A stretch of DNA of 64,000 nucleotides from Setophaga petechia. Its lineage: Eukaryota; Chordata; Aves; Passeriformes; Parulidae. Below, in pieces: positions 1-12,730 of this stretch (position 1 is the first letter of the stretch; every line of letters starts with the position of its first letter). Location: the NCBI GenBank assembly GCA_024362935.1, contig JANCRA010000008.1:34194557-34258556 (forward strand), in the 5' to 3' direction. The translations under genes and the position numbers were made by a program. The notes under the pieces are model-generated. The model was not told the origin of the DNA and ran no database searches. It saw only the letters and a list, made by a program, of their open reading frames with translations.

Positions 1-439
1 GAATATGAACGAGGCCAAACTTTCTCCGGAGAAAAGGTTCTCGTTTATTAAAATAGCTGCAAGGAATGGAGTACCCAGGATAAGCCCAGGTACCCAAACA
101 GCGAGCCAAAAAACAAAACAGTGCACTAACCCCAAGTGCACTGGATTCCTCCCAAAAACATTGATAATCCAAAAAGAAGAACCCTGACCCCACTGAACTG
201 CCCCCATTTGTAGCCCCCTTTGAGTCCAGGATTGGTCCATTTTGGATCTGCATGAAAATTGTTCCATTTTCAGGCTTCTCACTGGTCTTTACCACCGATC
301 ATTCTGGACCAGTCGTTTCTGCAGGGCTTCGAATGGTTGGTCAGATCTTCCATCCAATCTCTCTTTGACGTTTCCTTGCCCTGCCAGACCGCTGTTCCAC
401 CAAACCCTGGACCCTTCCCCTAGAACATTCTAATCAGCA
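1..439 (-). mobile_element. Endogenous retrovirus LTR, minus strand, possibly cut by the window edge
   Basis: Read on the minus strand, this block has the order expected of a retroviral LTR. It has a likely U3 (about 439 to 220), a TATA-like CTACAAAT box (complement of about 206-213) and a polyadenylation signal AATAAA (complement of 44-49). A short U5 follows with a 14-bp palindrome (21-34). A TG that could be the 5' terminus lies at about 437-438, directly against a G-run on this strand (complement of 440-456). That run could be a remnant polypurine tract or simply an expanded homopolymer. A CA terminus may lie at 6-7, but flanking target duplications do not match, so the true end may be outside the window. 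The block is more GC-rich and CpG-richer than its AT-rich neighbour. The two short open frames here (5-187 and 242-433, plus strand) are antisense to the LTR and not genes. The family is not identified. Confidence 0.6.
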
Positions 440-464
440 CCCCCCCCCCCCCCCCCACCCCACC
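440..464. repeat. Poly-C tract (17 C) with C-rich extension
   Basis: An uninterrupted run of 17 C is followed by A, CCCC, A, CC. It marks a sharp boundary between the GC-richer LTR block and very AT-rich DNA starting near 465. On the minus strand it is a G-run directly abutting the 5' end of the LTR, where a polypurine tract would lie. Its length in the real genome may be uncertain because such runs are error-prone. Confidence 0.9.
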
Positions 465-2737
465 TTAACATAATACAATTAATATAACATCATTAATACA
501 ATGTAATTGAACTATACCCTAATTTAACATAACTTAACTTTTACCTATAACAAGAACTCCAATCAGTTTGGAGCTTATGTTTCAGTTCTGAAATTGTTGA
601 ATAGATTTGCTTACTTTCTTCTGAAGGTGAGTGAAGCACCTTGTAGCTTATATTTTATACTCTGAATAAGGAAAATGTGTTGATCACATTGCCATTCCAG
701 TATTCATCTTCCAAATAAGTGAAATGGAGCAAAAGGATGCATACCTGAAGGAAGTGTTAAGTCATGATAGCAGCCCTCTGTCAACAATGAGTAGTCCTTA
801 TTATCCATGGACAGTAGGATAGGAAGGAGAAAGAGTAAACTAGAATTGTTGGAAGACCAAAGCAAATTAAGAATTTATAAAAGCAGAGATTTCTGTATGT
901 GTGACAATAAAGATCCATTAAAAAATTATCATTTGAAATAGGTAATGTAACAAGAGACAAACCTCTGTTTATATACACGTGGGGTTTTTTAGCTTTGTCA
1001 TCTGTTAGGGAAAAAAACCCCAAAATGCATTTAAAAATGATGGTACCTCCTTTATCCAAGAGCTACTACATGTAGCTCCCCTGAAATAACTGTTTATAGT
1101 ATAAGTAAACTTTATGTGTGTTTGGCTTTCACCCATTGTACCTTGGGTGTTTTGTCTTTGCAAATTTCCACTGAAAGTATTCCTTTTAAAACAATTCAGT
1201 TATGACTCTAGGGACTGCTAAAATGCTACTGAATGTATTGATTCATAGAATGGACAGCATAAATATTTCAGAAGGCAAGCTGGAGGAGCAACTGCTTTCA
1301 CTTAAAACCTTTTCATTTTTTTGCTTTACCATATCTTAAATCTTTATTTGGCCTGAGATGTAGGTAGTGATGTGTTGGAAGGATTTTTTCGTTTTTTTCC
1401 CCTGAACAAATTTAAAATACCTTGGGTCACTTAATCCCATGAAAAAGCAAACATGAAGAAAATCCAAACCCAAATGGCAAACCTTGAGATAATTTAATGT
1501 GAGGTGCTGAGGTGCTACATTGCAATTACATTAAAGAAAACAACCTTATTTTTAAGAGCAAAGTTTGGAAGCTTGTAGGGACACTTGTGACAAATCAGGG
1601 CAGAAGATTATTATTTTCTAGTGAATTGATCACTGATGAATTGAAAAATGCAGTGTTCTAAATGGTCTAAGAACTGAAGTCAAGTGACCAAAATTTTGCT
1701 GGTATTATGAAATTACTCCACATTCCCTTATTTCAGTTATGTGTCAAAGTGAGAATTGGCTAGGGCTTATAATTTATTACAAGGATTCTTTGAAATAATA
1801 ATTGTATTACAAAATATATCACATCTTTTTATTAGAGGCCATCAGACTTAGTTGATAGATCCAAAAATTCAGCTCAATTTGTGGGTTTTCTGAATCATCA
1901 GCATGTACTGATGTTTTACTGCACAGGGTAGTGATGTCTGTGCTGTCACTTATTCTCCCCAGCTAAAGCTCAGACCACTGAACAGTTCATTTCTTCAAAG
2001 AATTTCCATAATAGGATTTATAGTATTGGAAAGGAGAGATTATCAAGCCTCCAATACCTATTTCCCTTCTCAGCAGATCTGAGAATAGGATTCTGGGAAA
2101 GGACTCAAATTTTCAGTAATATTGTAACGAAAATCAGGACATAATTGCACTTGTAGACTATGTAGAGAACAATGAACGATGGCCAATAATTTGCCCTGTA
2201 GCTTGTGAATAAGTTCTGTGTTTTCATAGTCCAAGACAGCATTAAATATTGTCAAGGAAGATGAAAGAATGTTATGGTGCATGTGCACATTAACTAGCTA
2301 TTAAACGTGTAAATACTCATAAATATTTAGTGCATTCTAGTAAAAACATTGAAATTGATTTCAAATACGATATTTTTGGTTCTTGTCAGAATGGGAATAG
2401 GTCATCTTTCTAACATACAGAGAGAAAACCACCTCTGCTATGACTCCTCTTCCACTAATTGCTTTGATTATTTTGCTAGAACACAGAGGATCCTAAAGTA
2501 AAGTCCCACATAAATAAATTTAAATAGATTTTGTAAGCTAAGCCTTTAAAAAATGAGAATTTATTTACAAAGAAAGCCTATTTCTTGATACATGTTTTTT
2601 TTTAAAGTAAACCAGCTTTCTTTCTTCTTCCTAGAATGTTCAGGTTCTAATATGTTTTGGGCCAATTCTTTGGCATAACCCCAGTAGTTTCTGGGGTGAC
2701 CTGTATGGTATCCCTGGAAGTACTTTTTAAATCTATG

Positions 2738-2777
2738 GTAATAAGAAACAAATAATAGTAATAAGAAACAAAGAATA
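2738..2777. repeat. 20-bp tandem duplication (2 copies)
   Basis: The unit beginning GTAATAAGAAACAAA occurs at 2738 and again at 2758. The two 20-bp units differ at a single position. It looks like a simple slippage or local duplication event. Confidence 0.8.
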
Positions 2778-5700
2778 AAAGACCTTTCAAGATAAAGCAT
2801 TTTCCTGGTGTTTCTCATAATCACAATCTTTCTTGCAGCACTTCCTGGGAAAGGTTTTCTATGTATGGAGATACTGAGTCTTCAGTAAGGAGGTTTTGAG
2901 ATAAAAACCAACATTGTGGAACCCCTGCAATAAGATGACAGCAGTTGTCCAGAATTGTTCATCTACTGCTATAATTTGGACAAGCAAACTTTTCTATTTA
3001 TCCTGGCTGTTCATTCATCTATCTATTCTTCAGGTCTTTACATGGTCAGGTTAAAAGCTGAGGGATTTTTTTTTATATATATTATTGCTTTCCTTTTTGT
3101 CAGGGTACCTCTGATAGTCTAATTTTTCTCTTATATAATTAAACCCTTTTCTGAGGTCTGGGCAAAGAGAATATAATTTCTTAATTTTTTATTCTAATTT
3201 TTTTTTTATTTATTTTAGGCACTTGTTCCCACTTCTCTGCTGAGGAAAATAGATGTATTTTCCTGAGTACAGAAACAGCATATGCATGAAGTTTTCGCTG
3301 TAATTAAACTGTGGCATTGCATAGGCAGACTTAATGTTTGCTAACCAAGAAAGCAAGGTGCTCACTGGGAACTTTTTTTTAAAGTAATTTTCATCTTTCT
3401 GAGCAGCAGCAATACTTGGCACATCCTCTTCAGTAGTGTTGCTATCCATCACACCTTCATGAGTGGATGAGTCTCATTAAGAAAGAATTTAATTCTTCTT
3501 TAGCAAAAAATTACTCATAGGTCTTGGTGAAAAGTGTTTCCTGATCCTTCTGGTAGTCAGATCAATCCCCTGATTCTGCCCTGGGAGGTGCTCTGTGGGT
3601 TTACCAAGCTATTAGAACAGTGAAGCAGTAAGCAGGGTGTGCTGGAAGATTTCAATTGCTTCTTCTGCCAGATGACAGAGATTGGTCCACCAGGATTCCA
3701 ATGTCTCAATTGCTGGGTTCACCAGCGACAGTTAATACAAACAACTCTTATAGTTTGGTTTTTTTCACCAAATTGGATCTGTCTGAAATTCCCATGTACG
3801 AAATGCCCAGTCTTTTCAACTTGGAGTTTTTGAGGCAAGTTGCTCTTATTTGGTGTCCCAGTTAAAATACTACCTCTTTAACTTGAAAAATAATATTTTA
3901 ACATGAATCTAACATTACTAGTAATTATATTTTTATATAGACGTGTACATATAGATACATATAGTGTTCAAATTCACAATATTATTTTCTATCCCTTTAT
4001 CATGACTTTTTTAGCAATAAGAACAATGGTCACCACTATGAAAGCAGCTTTCTGCCCAAGGCCCAGAGACAGCTGGTCTACACTGGGAACAGCATACCTG
4101 GACAGACACAGGTGTTCCCATGGTGGGCAATGGCCCAGCAAGTAATGAGGAAAAATTGGAAGTGAGGAAAAAAACTTGTAAGCATACTTTAAAACGTGCC
4201 ATTTTTGATTGATTGCACTATTTTGAATTATTATACTTTATATTTTGACTTATTGTGTTATTTATTTTGTATTATTGGGCTCCTTTGAATGACTGAACTG
4301 TTTTGAAGGATGTTATCATTTTGCATCATGTTCCTTTACAGGTGTGAAGTGTGAATGGAAAAGCCATCTCCAATGGATAGTGAACTGAGTTTTGCAAACA
4401 TAAGCATAAGATGGCATAGTACCTCTGATTATCATCCTTATTTTATGTAATGAAGAACCAACTCAGTAGTGACCTAAGAATCATTTGCAAAGGGCATTGA
4501 CAAATGACCTTGAACGGACAATGCCTAGTGATCCCTCATATTCCTCATTTTTATGATAGGATTGGTAATACCAGAGACATTAACCATCAGAAACTGTTGC
4601 TGGATGCAGAGGGAGATGGAAAATACCTCCAGATCTCTGTATGACTTCTGAGTATTGCACCATAGCTCTGCTGGTGTTCCCCACCTTGGTGCCAGTGTGG
4701 GTGGCATCCTCACACGCTGTGAGCAAGGTGGATGGTGATTAAGCTCCTCAAGCATTGTCACTTGTCTGCAAGTTTCACTTAGCCCACAGTTTAACCTTAT
4801 GGCTCCCTTAAATAGCCCAAATTATCCCCAAATCTGTCAAATTACACTTAAATCCTCTATATTATACCCAAATAACATGACAGTAATGGACCTAGAGGTA
4901 ATTACTGCCATAATTGGGGAAGATTCCATGTTTTGTCCAAGTAATTTATTGGAATAATTATAATGCTTTGTTTTTTATTTTTTTTTAATTTTTTTTTCAG
5001 CTCATGCACTGGTGAGCATGGCTGTTGTTGAGCTCCATGGATCTAGTGATCAGGATAAGTTGTAATAAATCTCTGGAAAACACCTTTGGGCAGCCAGTAT
5101 CTAGGATGGTAACAAATCTAAAGACTGCTTTGGGCTCTCAGCACCATATCAGAGATCCCCAGCATCCCCATTTCCAATGCAATTATCTCCTGCTCCCTGG
5201 ACAAAATGAGTACCTATGGCAGAGAAATGCTGACATCTGCTCCTCTGCTTTCCCTTGCACACCACCTGCCTCCAGCAAAATGTGCCCTCAGCCACCATTT
5301 AGGTGCTTGTATGACACAGAAGCCACCAGTTCTGACCTTGTTCACCTAAAATTTAATTGTTTTCCTCTTTAACAGATCTAAATCCAATATTTCCACACAG
5401 GAAGTAACGTCAGTGTGCGCTGTATCTTTGCAGAGCAGTGGATGATTTTTGCCCAGTTCCCTTTTCCTTTATCAATCTGCATTTTTTTGAACTTCTCAGT
5501 GATGCCCAATGGAAACATTTCCATGGTTTGAGCATTTTATCGTGGGTCTTAACCTCTATCAGCAACAGCAAGGCTGATCCTCAGGGCTCCAAGGAGAATC
5601 CACAGATCCTCAATGGACCAAATGCTTAAGAGGTATAAACAGGTTCAACAGTCGTCTTGTTCTGCTTCAGAGTCAGCCTGAGCATGGTACATCCTTGGTA

Positions 5701-5891
5701 CCATGGCAGGAGAAACACAACCTGAAAAAGATTCATATGAAACTTGTCTGCATTTTCTCAGTCAATTCTTTTTCTTCCTCAAAGAGAACCACTGAACCAG
5801 TTTGCACCTCTTAGGCACTTGGTCCTTTGAGGACCCCCCCTTGGTTCACTGAAGAACTGGATTCTGACAAACCTTCTGGAAGCACATCCTG

Positions 5892-5955
5892 AGCCAATGC
5901 TCAGAACAAGCAATGCAACAGAATGCAACAAGCCAATGCAACAGAACAAGCAAGC
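5892..5955. repeat. Degenerate short tandem repeat (GAACAAGC / AATGCAACA units)
   Basis: The words GCCAATGC, GAACAAGC and AATGCAACA recur several times within about 60 bases, in an irregular order (AATGCAACA at three places, GAACAAGC at two). This is a small local expansion. A minus-strand open frame runs through it and owes part of its composition to the repeat. Confidence 0.7.
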
Positions 5956-8910
5956 ATGTCATTGCAGAGGAGGTCTTGGACCTGATGTGCATAAGCACCT
6001 TTAACTCCAATTGTGACTGTGAAGGCAAGCACAAGCACTTTTATGTGCAAGAACACAAAGCTAATTGATAGTACAGGTGACAAAAATGAGAACAGCCTTG
6101 ATTGCAGGGCTCTCTCATGCTCTTGAGATAAGAACTGTGGCTCTAATTTCATATTTCTGCTTATAAACCAGTAATGAAATGATTTTCAAGACTGTTTTAT
6201 TAAGGTCCCTACTGGTCCATCCACAGGTTTTACTGCTTACAACAAACATATTACATTTTCCCTGCTGTTAACAACAGCTTTTTCTCTGTTTTTAAATCAC
6301 CACATTCTTTCTCAAATAATATTTTTCCAGGTCTGGAAGTAATTTGGCTTGACCAAAATGTTTTTTAGTACAGGAGGCAGGGAGGAAGGATGTCTTTGCA
6401 GCTAATTGTAAGGGACAATTGCCCTTTCCTCAACCTCTCCTCTCTCAGTCAGTAAAGAAAGGTAAGGCTCCACAGAAGACAATTCAGAGCACCTCCCTCT
6501 CTACAAGGATTATGTAGTTGAGTAAATTAAAAGCCAAATCACTTGCATCAGATCTCACAGCATAAGCAATTCTCTTTTTTCTTCAGAGACATAAGAATGG
6601 TTAGATCTGTATCCATGAGAAGTGGATTTCCAGGGCTTTTAGGAGATTTTTTTTTCTGCTGCTTAATTGCCTTTAACACCACAAAACTGTGACTTACTAC
6701 ATTTAAAATTTATCTTGACAAATCTTCTGAATCTCATTCTGCTGTTTGTCAGAGCAAAGACTTTAACTTTCTGTCCGTCCATCCACCTACTTTATACACC
6801 ACAGCTGGCAACCTCTTGGTCTTTTTTGTCTATGAACCAGGATAAGCCTAAGCATTTAAGATTTATTTTAATTCCACCAAAATACTGAAAGGAGCATACA
6901 GTTTCTGGCTTTGGTGTGCTTTAGGTGCACTTGCTGGTGGAAAATGATGCCATTTCTGTACACAATCAAGCAGCTACTGGGATGCTCGTCAAATTTTGAA
7001 ATGAAAATGGGACAATGACAGTTATTTTACCTTTTTTATGTAGATAATCATGGAAATCATGCTCATCAGAGCCTGTATTCTGGTTAATATTAGCCGTTTG
7101 GAAAAATACTTTGCAAATTTCAATTTTGAACTTCTGTTTTTGAGGGGCTTATAATTCTTGAATGAGAGGAGGAGGATGATAAATTGAAATCATAATTTAA
7201 CAGATGTACTATTTCATTTTCTTTTCCCCTTCTGTTTGCATTCAATACTTAGAATTTACATAGTAACAGTATTAATGACAAACAAGAAAACTAGATTTAT
7301 AGTTGTAGAAACATGATACTGTTAAACACATGACGTTTATTTCCTTCTTGTGAACTGAATTGTTTTTTTGTCATTAGGATATAATGTGCATAGAAAGTAG
7401 CCATGCTGCCAGAATTTGTCTGTAATTGCTCTCATGTTACATAAATGGATCATAAAATGCCTTTAAAGAAGATGATATGGTCTGCTGTGTCAAAGATCCC
7501 TGTTTGAGAAAATTCAACTTTGCCAACAGAATGCAGATCCTATTTGTGTTGAACCAGTTGATATCAGCATTTAATCATGACATCTGATGGGGGTTTTTTT
7601 GTGCAGGGTATTAGTCTGTTAGTGCTCTAGATTAAATTTTGTATCCTTTGGTCCTTTTTATACTCAATTTAGCATCTCTAGATAATTTAGTTCATCAGAG
7701 GACAGACTTGCTGAAACAATGAATCAGACACAATGAATTACTCACAATGTTAATGTTCTTCAGCTAATTCACTGCTTGTGACAATACTATATTTTGACCA
7801 AAAACCAAACATATTTGTAGTGAAACAACCTGCATATATTCAGCAGAAAAGTAGCAGCTCAGCAATTATCTGTGGTGAAACCACACAACTGTTATCTTAC
7901 TGGTGCACTTTCAAAGAGATGTTTTTAGATGTAGATGAAATCTATTATTTATAGGGGGACTTGGGGAAGGCATAGAAAAGACTCATTGTGAAGAATTTTG
8001 GGGAGGTATGTATATCTTCACCTTGATATGAGATTTTAGAACAAGCAAGTATGTCATTGATATTTCTTTAAAATATCCTCAGTGATGATGTTTCACAAAG
8101 CATTTGTATTCTATATAGACATTTTCTTGCCCTGTCCTCAAGCAGCTTGTATGAGAAATGCACATAATTTATCAGTGTTTGGAATCTGCCTTTATATAAC
8201 CTTGTAGTGTTCCTGAATGTGAGAAGTTCTTAATAGAAAAAGTGAATTATTTCTGGGCCAAATAGTAATGTATTTCTCTTAACATCTCATAGTTTTACTC
8301 TATGCTGGCACCCTGAGGTGTCAGTGAAGAAATGAGAGTGTAGCTGTGGATTAAGTGCAAATGATGTGTATTGTACATTTGGCAGCTTTTTTCATCCTGC
8401 CCTAAATTTGTTCTACAAGTTTATAAGTACAGTCTCTGAATGATCTGTCAAAAGTTGTAGAATGGAAATGAATCAATTAGTACTTTTTCATGTATATTAT
8501 ATTTTATTTGGATTTGTTAAAAGGGGGAAATGAAGTTATGACAGATAGGAAAAGCCTGTTACAGCAGTAATTTACTGAATATCTCTACAAGGGTTCTTGT
8601 AACATTATAATTATGGTCACATCTACAGTGATGGTAACAGGGTGAAAGCTAGAGAATCTGGTGATATTGACTGGCTTTGTTTCACGTTTTTGCAAAGTAT
8701 TTGTTTCCTTTTAAATGTATATTACAGAAATGAAACAAAAACTATATGAAAAAATACATTTATGAGCATAGTGATAGAGAATGGTTCTATCTCTCCTGCA
8801 GAGTCCTCCTTTACAACATCAACTGAATCTTGCTCATTAAATATTTGGCTCACTTGAGATAATCACATTTACATTGATCCGTCACCTCTGATTGTACAAG
8901 GTGATTTATC

Positions 8911-8924
8911 TATATATATATATA
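8911..8924. repeat. (TA)7 microsatellite
   Basis: Fourteen bases of uninterrupted TA in AT-rich sequence. Short, with no other feature attached. Confidence 0.85.
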
Positions 8925-11599
8925 CTAACAAAGTTCTACACTATAGTATAATGTTAAGAAATGTTATGAATCATTAGACTAGATTGCATCATTTGATACA
9001 TTGTGTATCACATTGTGTAATTTCTCAGAATTCCAATATTCCAGCAGTTGAAAACCAGATATGTATGCAAACACACACAGAGGAAATAAAGCCATAATAT
9101 TTTAAGCAACACCTAAGTGGTTTCTTGCTCTGCAAAACATGAAAATTGCTCTGTGGTTGAAGAAAATTTTAAGCATTCTTGTGGTTGAACTTATTTTAAT
9201 TTCATGATATCATGGATCAGCTAAAATTATGTATTGAAGCAGACATAGGAAGATCTTTTTACAGTGTACTTAAAGCTCTGGGAGTCTCATGTCAATTCAA
9301 AGCAAATATAGAGTCAAGTAGAAACCCACTTTACAGTTGAGGAGCTGTTTTAGAAAGTGTCTGTGAAAAAGTTGTTTATTAAACCTAATGCTTCAATACT
9401 ATTAAGGAAAATGCTTAGTAAGGTGCTCAGAAGTGCTGAGAGCTAATAGACTGCTGAGTGGTCCTGAGGAAAAAGTGATATTTAGCAATATTTTTTAAGC
9501 ATTACCCATGTGTTGGTACTAGCGACCAAACTTATATTAGCTGAAATTGTTTGTCTCTCCTTTTATTTATCTCTCTGACAATGGAGTAGAGATAGCTAAA
9601 GTAAGACAATAGAAAGTTGTGGAGTTTTTCTAAAATATTCCACCTTTGCATGTTCATCTTTTGTGTAGTAGCATGAATACTGTGCAAAAAATTCAGTTGA
9701 GTTTGGTTGGTGAGTCCCCAAAGTTGAACCAATCAGAAAGGATTAAATCTGGATGTCTCAATGAAATCTTAGAAGTCAAGAAATCTCTTTTAGTTTTTTT
9801 GTTTTTGACAGAGCCAACCTTTACCATTTGCTTATTATTTTCTACATTCATTTGGAATAATGTGATGTTATATTTAGATAATGATGCATACTATTCATTT
9901 CAGGGAAGGTTGATATGTCTGTGGCTCTAGTTCTAATACTTCACAATTTATCTGAGCAGTGGAAAAAATGATTATTTAATTCTTGTAGAGTGCTTCAAAC
10001 ATGGCACAAACTCTGCTAGTGTTAAAAATTAATAACTTCATCTGTTCATAAGAGAAATATGTGTGGTGTTTGGAAATATACTTTTAAAACACAGTTTTTA
10101 CAGTTATCAAATATGTTTGTTTATTTTGGAGCTCTTTTGTTTGTGAAAGACATTTATGCCTAAGCTGTCATTGCTGCTTACACTGAAATCCAAAGGGTCT
10201 GCATTTGTAAATGTGATTTTTAAGTCAAGCACTTGTAACCAATGTTCTTACTGGAGGGACAACACGCTGCCCTACCATTCAAAAGTGCTCATGTATGTGT
10301 GAATAAGCAGACACATGAATGGCAAAACCAGCTTTTATCTACTTATGGCAGATTAGAGCTGCCTTAGAGAAAGGGAACAAAATTGTGCTGGTTTGTCCCA
10401 GATGTTACCAGGATTTAATAGTGTTTTGAATACACATGATTTTCCAAGTGAAAATATTCTATTTCTACTTGTCCCTGAAATCCATCTCATATATACAGTA
10501 CCAGTTACAAGGTGATTAGGCAGCTGTAAATTTCTTCCAAGAAGGATGGGTTTAGGAGCAATTTTTAAAGTCCTTTGCCTACTAAAAGGAGAAAACTAAT
10601 TGAAAAAACCTGGGAAGACTGGAAAATAAAATGCATCAGATCTGTAGTTTCCTGTGTTGATATTGATTGTATTAATAGTAGCATTATTATTTTGCTATTA
10701 ATTCAGTATGTTTGGTGTTCCAGAGAGTTTATTAAAATTAGGCACCCTCAGACTTAACGAGAAGTGGAGAAAATGAACCAAAAATTGGATACCAAGTGAA
10801 TCTCTTGTTCTAGCACTAAGAAGGATTGTTAGCATTTGTGCTTGACAAGGAATCCACATTAATGTAAATTTATATCCTCCAAATTTGCTCATATGAAGGT
10901 CATTAGAGATACTGACCACTGAGATGAGTATCTGGTTGCAGATTGATGTTCATATGGGCCCCATCGGTAACTGGTGAAATGACTTCTCCTGATACTGCCT
11001 GAAAGTGTAATTCAATGTGCAAAATTTAAGAACTTTTGAGTTTGCTCATGAGCAAATCACCTTATTTTTAGTCCTTCTAAGTCTCAAAATTTTTGTGCTT
11101 CTCTAAAGAGGAAAAAAAAGGCATCCTTTTCTCCACAGAAAACAGACTGATTACTCAAACTGGCTATTAAAACATTTCATAGCATGCACTGATCATCTCT
11201 CATCTTATTAAAAAGCTGTTGAAAAATAATTTATTATTTAGTTGCTAGCAGATGATAAAATATTCATTTGAGATAATGGCACAATCAGATTATATTTTAT
11301 TGCTCTCTGTTTATTGGCCTTGATAAAGGGACAGTGGATTAATTACACTTCTCTTTTACCATCTCAGTAACATGAAGAAATACCACTACTGGGAAAGGAA
11401 TGACTTAATTCACAGAAGAGTCTTTTTAATTACATAATTTCATGTAATAATGGAATAATCATGACTATTCTGTGCCTCCTATAACTCATTTTGAAGCTGC
11501 ATCCAATCTGGATTTGGAAAAAGGACTCAGTGAACGAGTATTTAAAGATGAAATATCACTGTGCAATTCATTCTTCATGTACTCAATCAGAAACTTACC

Positions 11600-11616
11600 T
11601 TTTTTTTTTTTTTTTT
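11600..11616. repeat. Poly-T tract (17 T)
   Basis: Uninterrupted T17 followed by GGTAAGTC. It could be the A-tail of a minus-strand retroposed copy, but no body of such a copy is evident beside it. The GTAAGT that follows is a chance match to a splice donor as far as can be told. Confidence 0.85.
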
Positions 11617-11756
11617 GGTAAGTCACTGCAAATTTGGGGTTCAATCAGTTTTCAGATGTAAATAAGATTACTATACTGAAGTGCTTCACTTCATTCTGCA
11701 AGGTTTATTTTTCTGTTTATCCTTCCTGCTCTTTCTCTCCTTTTAACAAAATGAAA

Positions 11757-11912
11757 TGCAAAGATCGAGTGAATGTTGCTGCTGATGGAAGATGTCAGAG
11801 TGACAGCCGTGGAAAAGGAGAACCTCAATTACCCCAAGGAGATGGACAGCACAGACAGCACCAGTGCAAGCTGCTTTTCACTGAACCCTTTACTTTATTC
11901 ACTTCTAAGGAT
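11757..11912 (+). other. Exon-like patch, unrecognised, not proven coding
   Basis: A patch richer in GC than its surroundings follows a pyrimidine-rich stretch (about 11707-11746) that would suit a 3' splice site, with a possible AG at 11761-11762. Two plus-strand frames stay open across it. One begins at the ATG of 11634. The other carries an ATG at 11773, reads through about 47 codons rich in E, K, D and S, and stops near 11914. I do not recognise either product. There is no strong splice donor in view (only a weak GTGCAAG near 11864), and two frames being open together weakens the coding case. It could be an exon of an unseen gene, a fragment of a processed copy, or chance. Confidence 0.15.
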
Positions 11913-12714
11913 TAGATAACTGTTTAATTTCAGTGGCTTTGAGATCTGCAGCCTCGCTGCTGCAACTGCTGAGAAGGGAGCCAATTAGTGGCAGTTGTGA
12001 GAGATTTAGGTTGTTTTGAATGATACATGTATCTGTCCACTAGGAACTGATCTGGGAGCATCGTCCCACACACTGCATCAAGCAGCTGTTGTGGCAGTGA
12101 CAGCCCTCAGCTGCACAGCTGTGCTATGATGCATTGGTGACCTCTGGGTGGAAGGCGTTCTACCCACTCACCTGACACTGGAACCACATTAGCTCCCTGT
12201 TCTGAGTTCTTGAACCTGTTTTTGAATTGTGGACTGTTCAAAACCTAAATAAGAGGTAGTGTCACTTAAGGAAGGAGCTTGCATTTCAGAGCACCAGAAA
12301 AAAAGGTAAAATGTGCCACAAAATTAATATGCTATTCCTTACACTGACCTTAACTGCTGTAATTACTTTTACAACTGCTTGGGCAGAATTCCAGCCATGC
12401 TGTCTCAGATATTTATGTATAATCTATATATCGGGGAACCTAGAAATACATTAGACACAATAAAAACTAAGAGACCTTCTGAACCATTGAACTGGCAGCT
12501 CACATGCTGGATTTTGAGTTAAATGGCATAAAACAAGAGTTATAAGGCACTGCTTAGTGCTTTACCAGATTGCTTCCTCTTGTCTGAACTACTTTTTGTG
12601 GCAGTGCAAGTGATAGCTCCCACTGAGCTCAGATAGGATGTGAAATGGGAACCTGGCACTGTGAAGGGGCTTGAGGCAGTGGCTTGCCTGTGTCAATGAG
12701 CCATATATATATAC

Positions 12715-12730
12715 TTTTTTTTTTTTTTTT
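12715..12730. repeat. Poly-T tract (16 T)
   Basis: An uninterrupted T16 directly after a short (AT)n run. Simple low-complexity sequence. Confidence 0.85.

Larger units (their letters stand above)
465..11599. other. AT-rich DNA, no gene recognised
   Basis: About 11 kb with no frame longer than 115 codons, no recognisable protein motif and no named repeat that I could place. Short translated frames scattered on both strands (for example 5025-5372 plus and 2561-2824 minus) have no motif, homopolymer-driven composition and no consistent splice context. Two patches, about 4010-4150 and 5040-5370, are less AT-rich than the rest and may be decayed repeats. The stretch 11100-11590 has a dense set of TAATTA-type words. 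Confidence 0.6.

Noticed and set aside
5945..8061. Near-identical 20-base word AACAAGCAAG(C/T)ATGTCATTG at about 5944 and 8041
   Set aside because: One 20-base match with a mismatch in 64 kb of AT-rich DNA is near chance level, and the flanks do not align.
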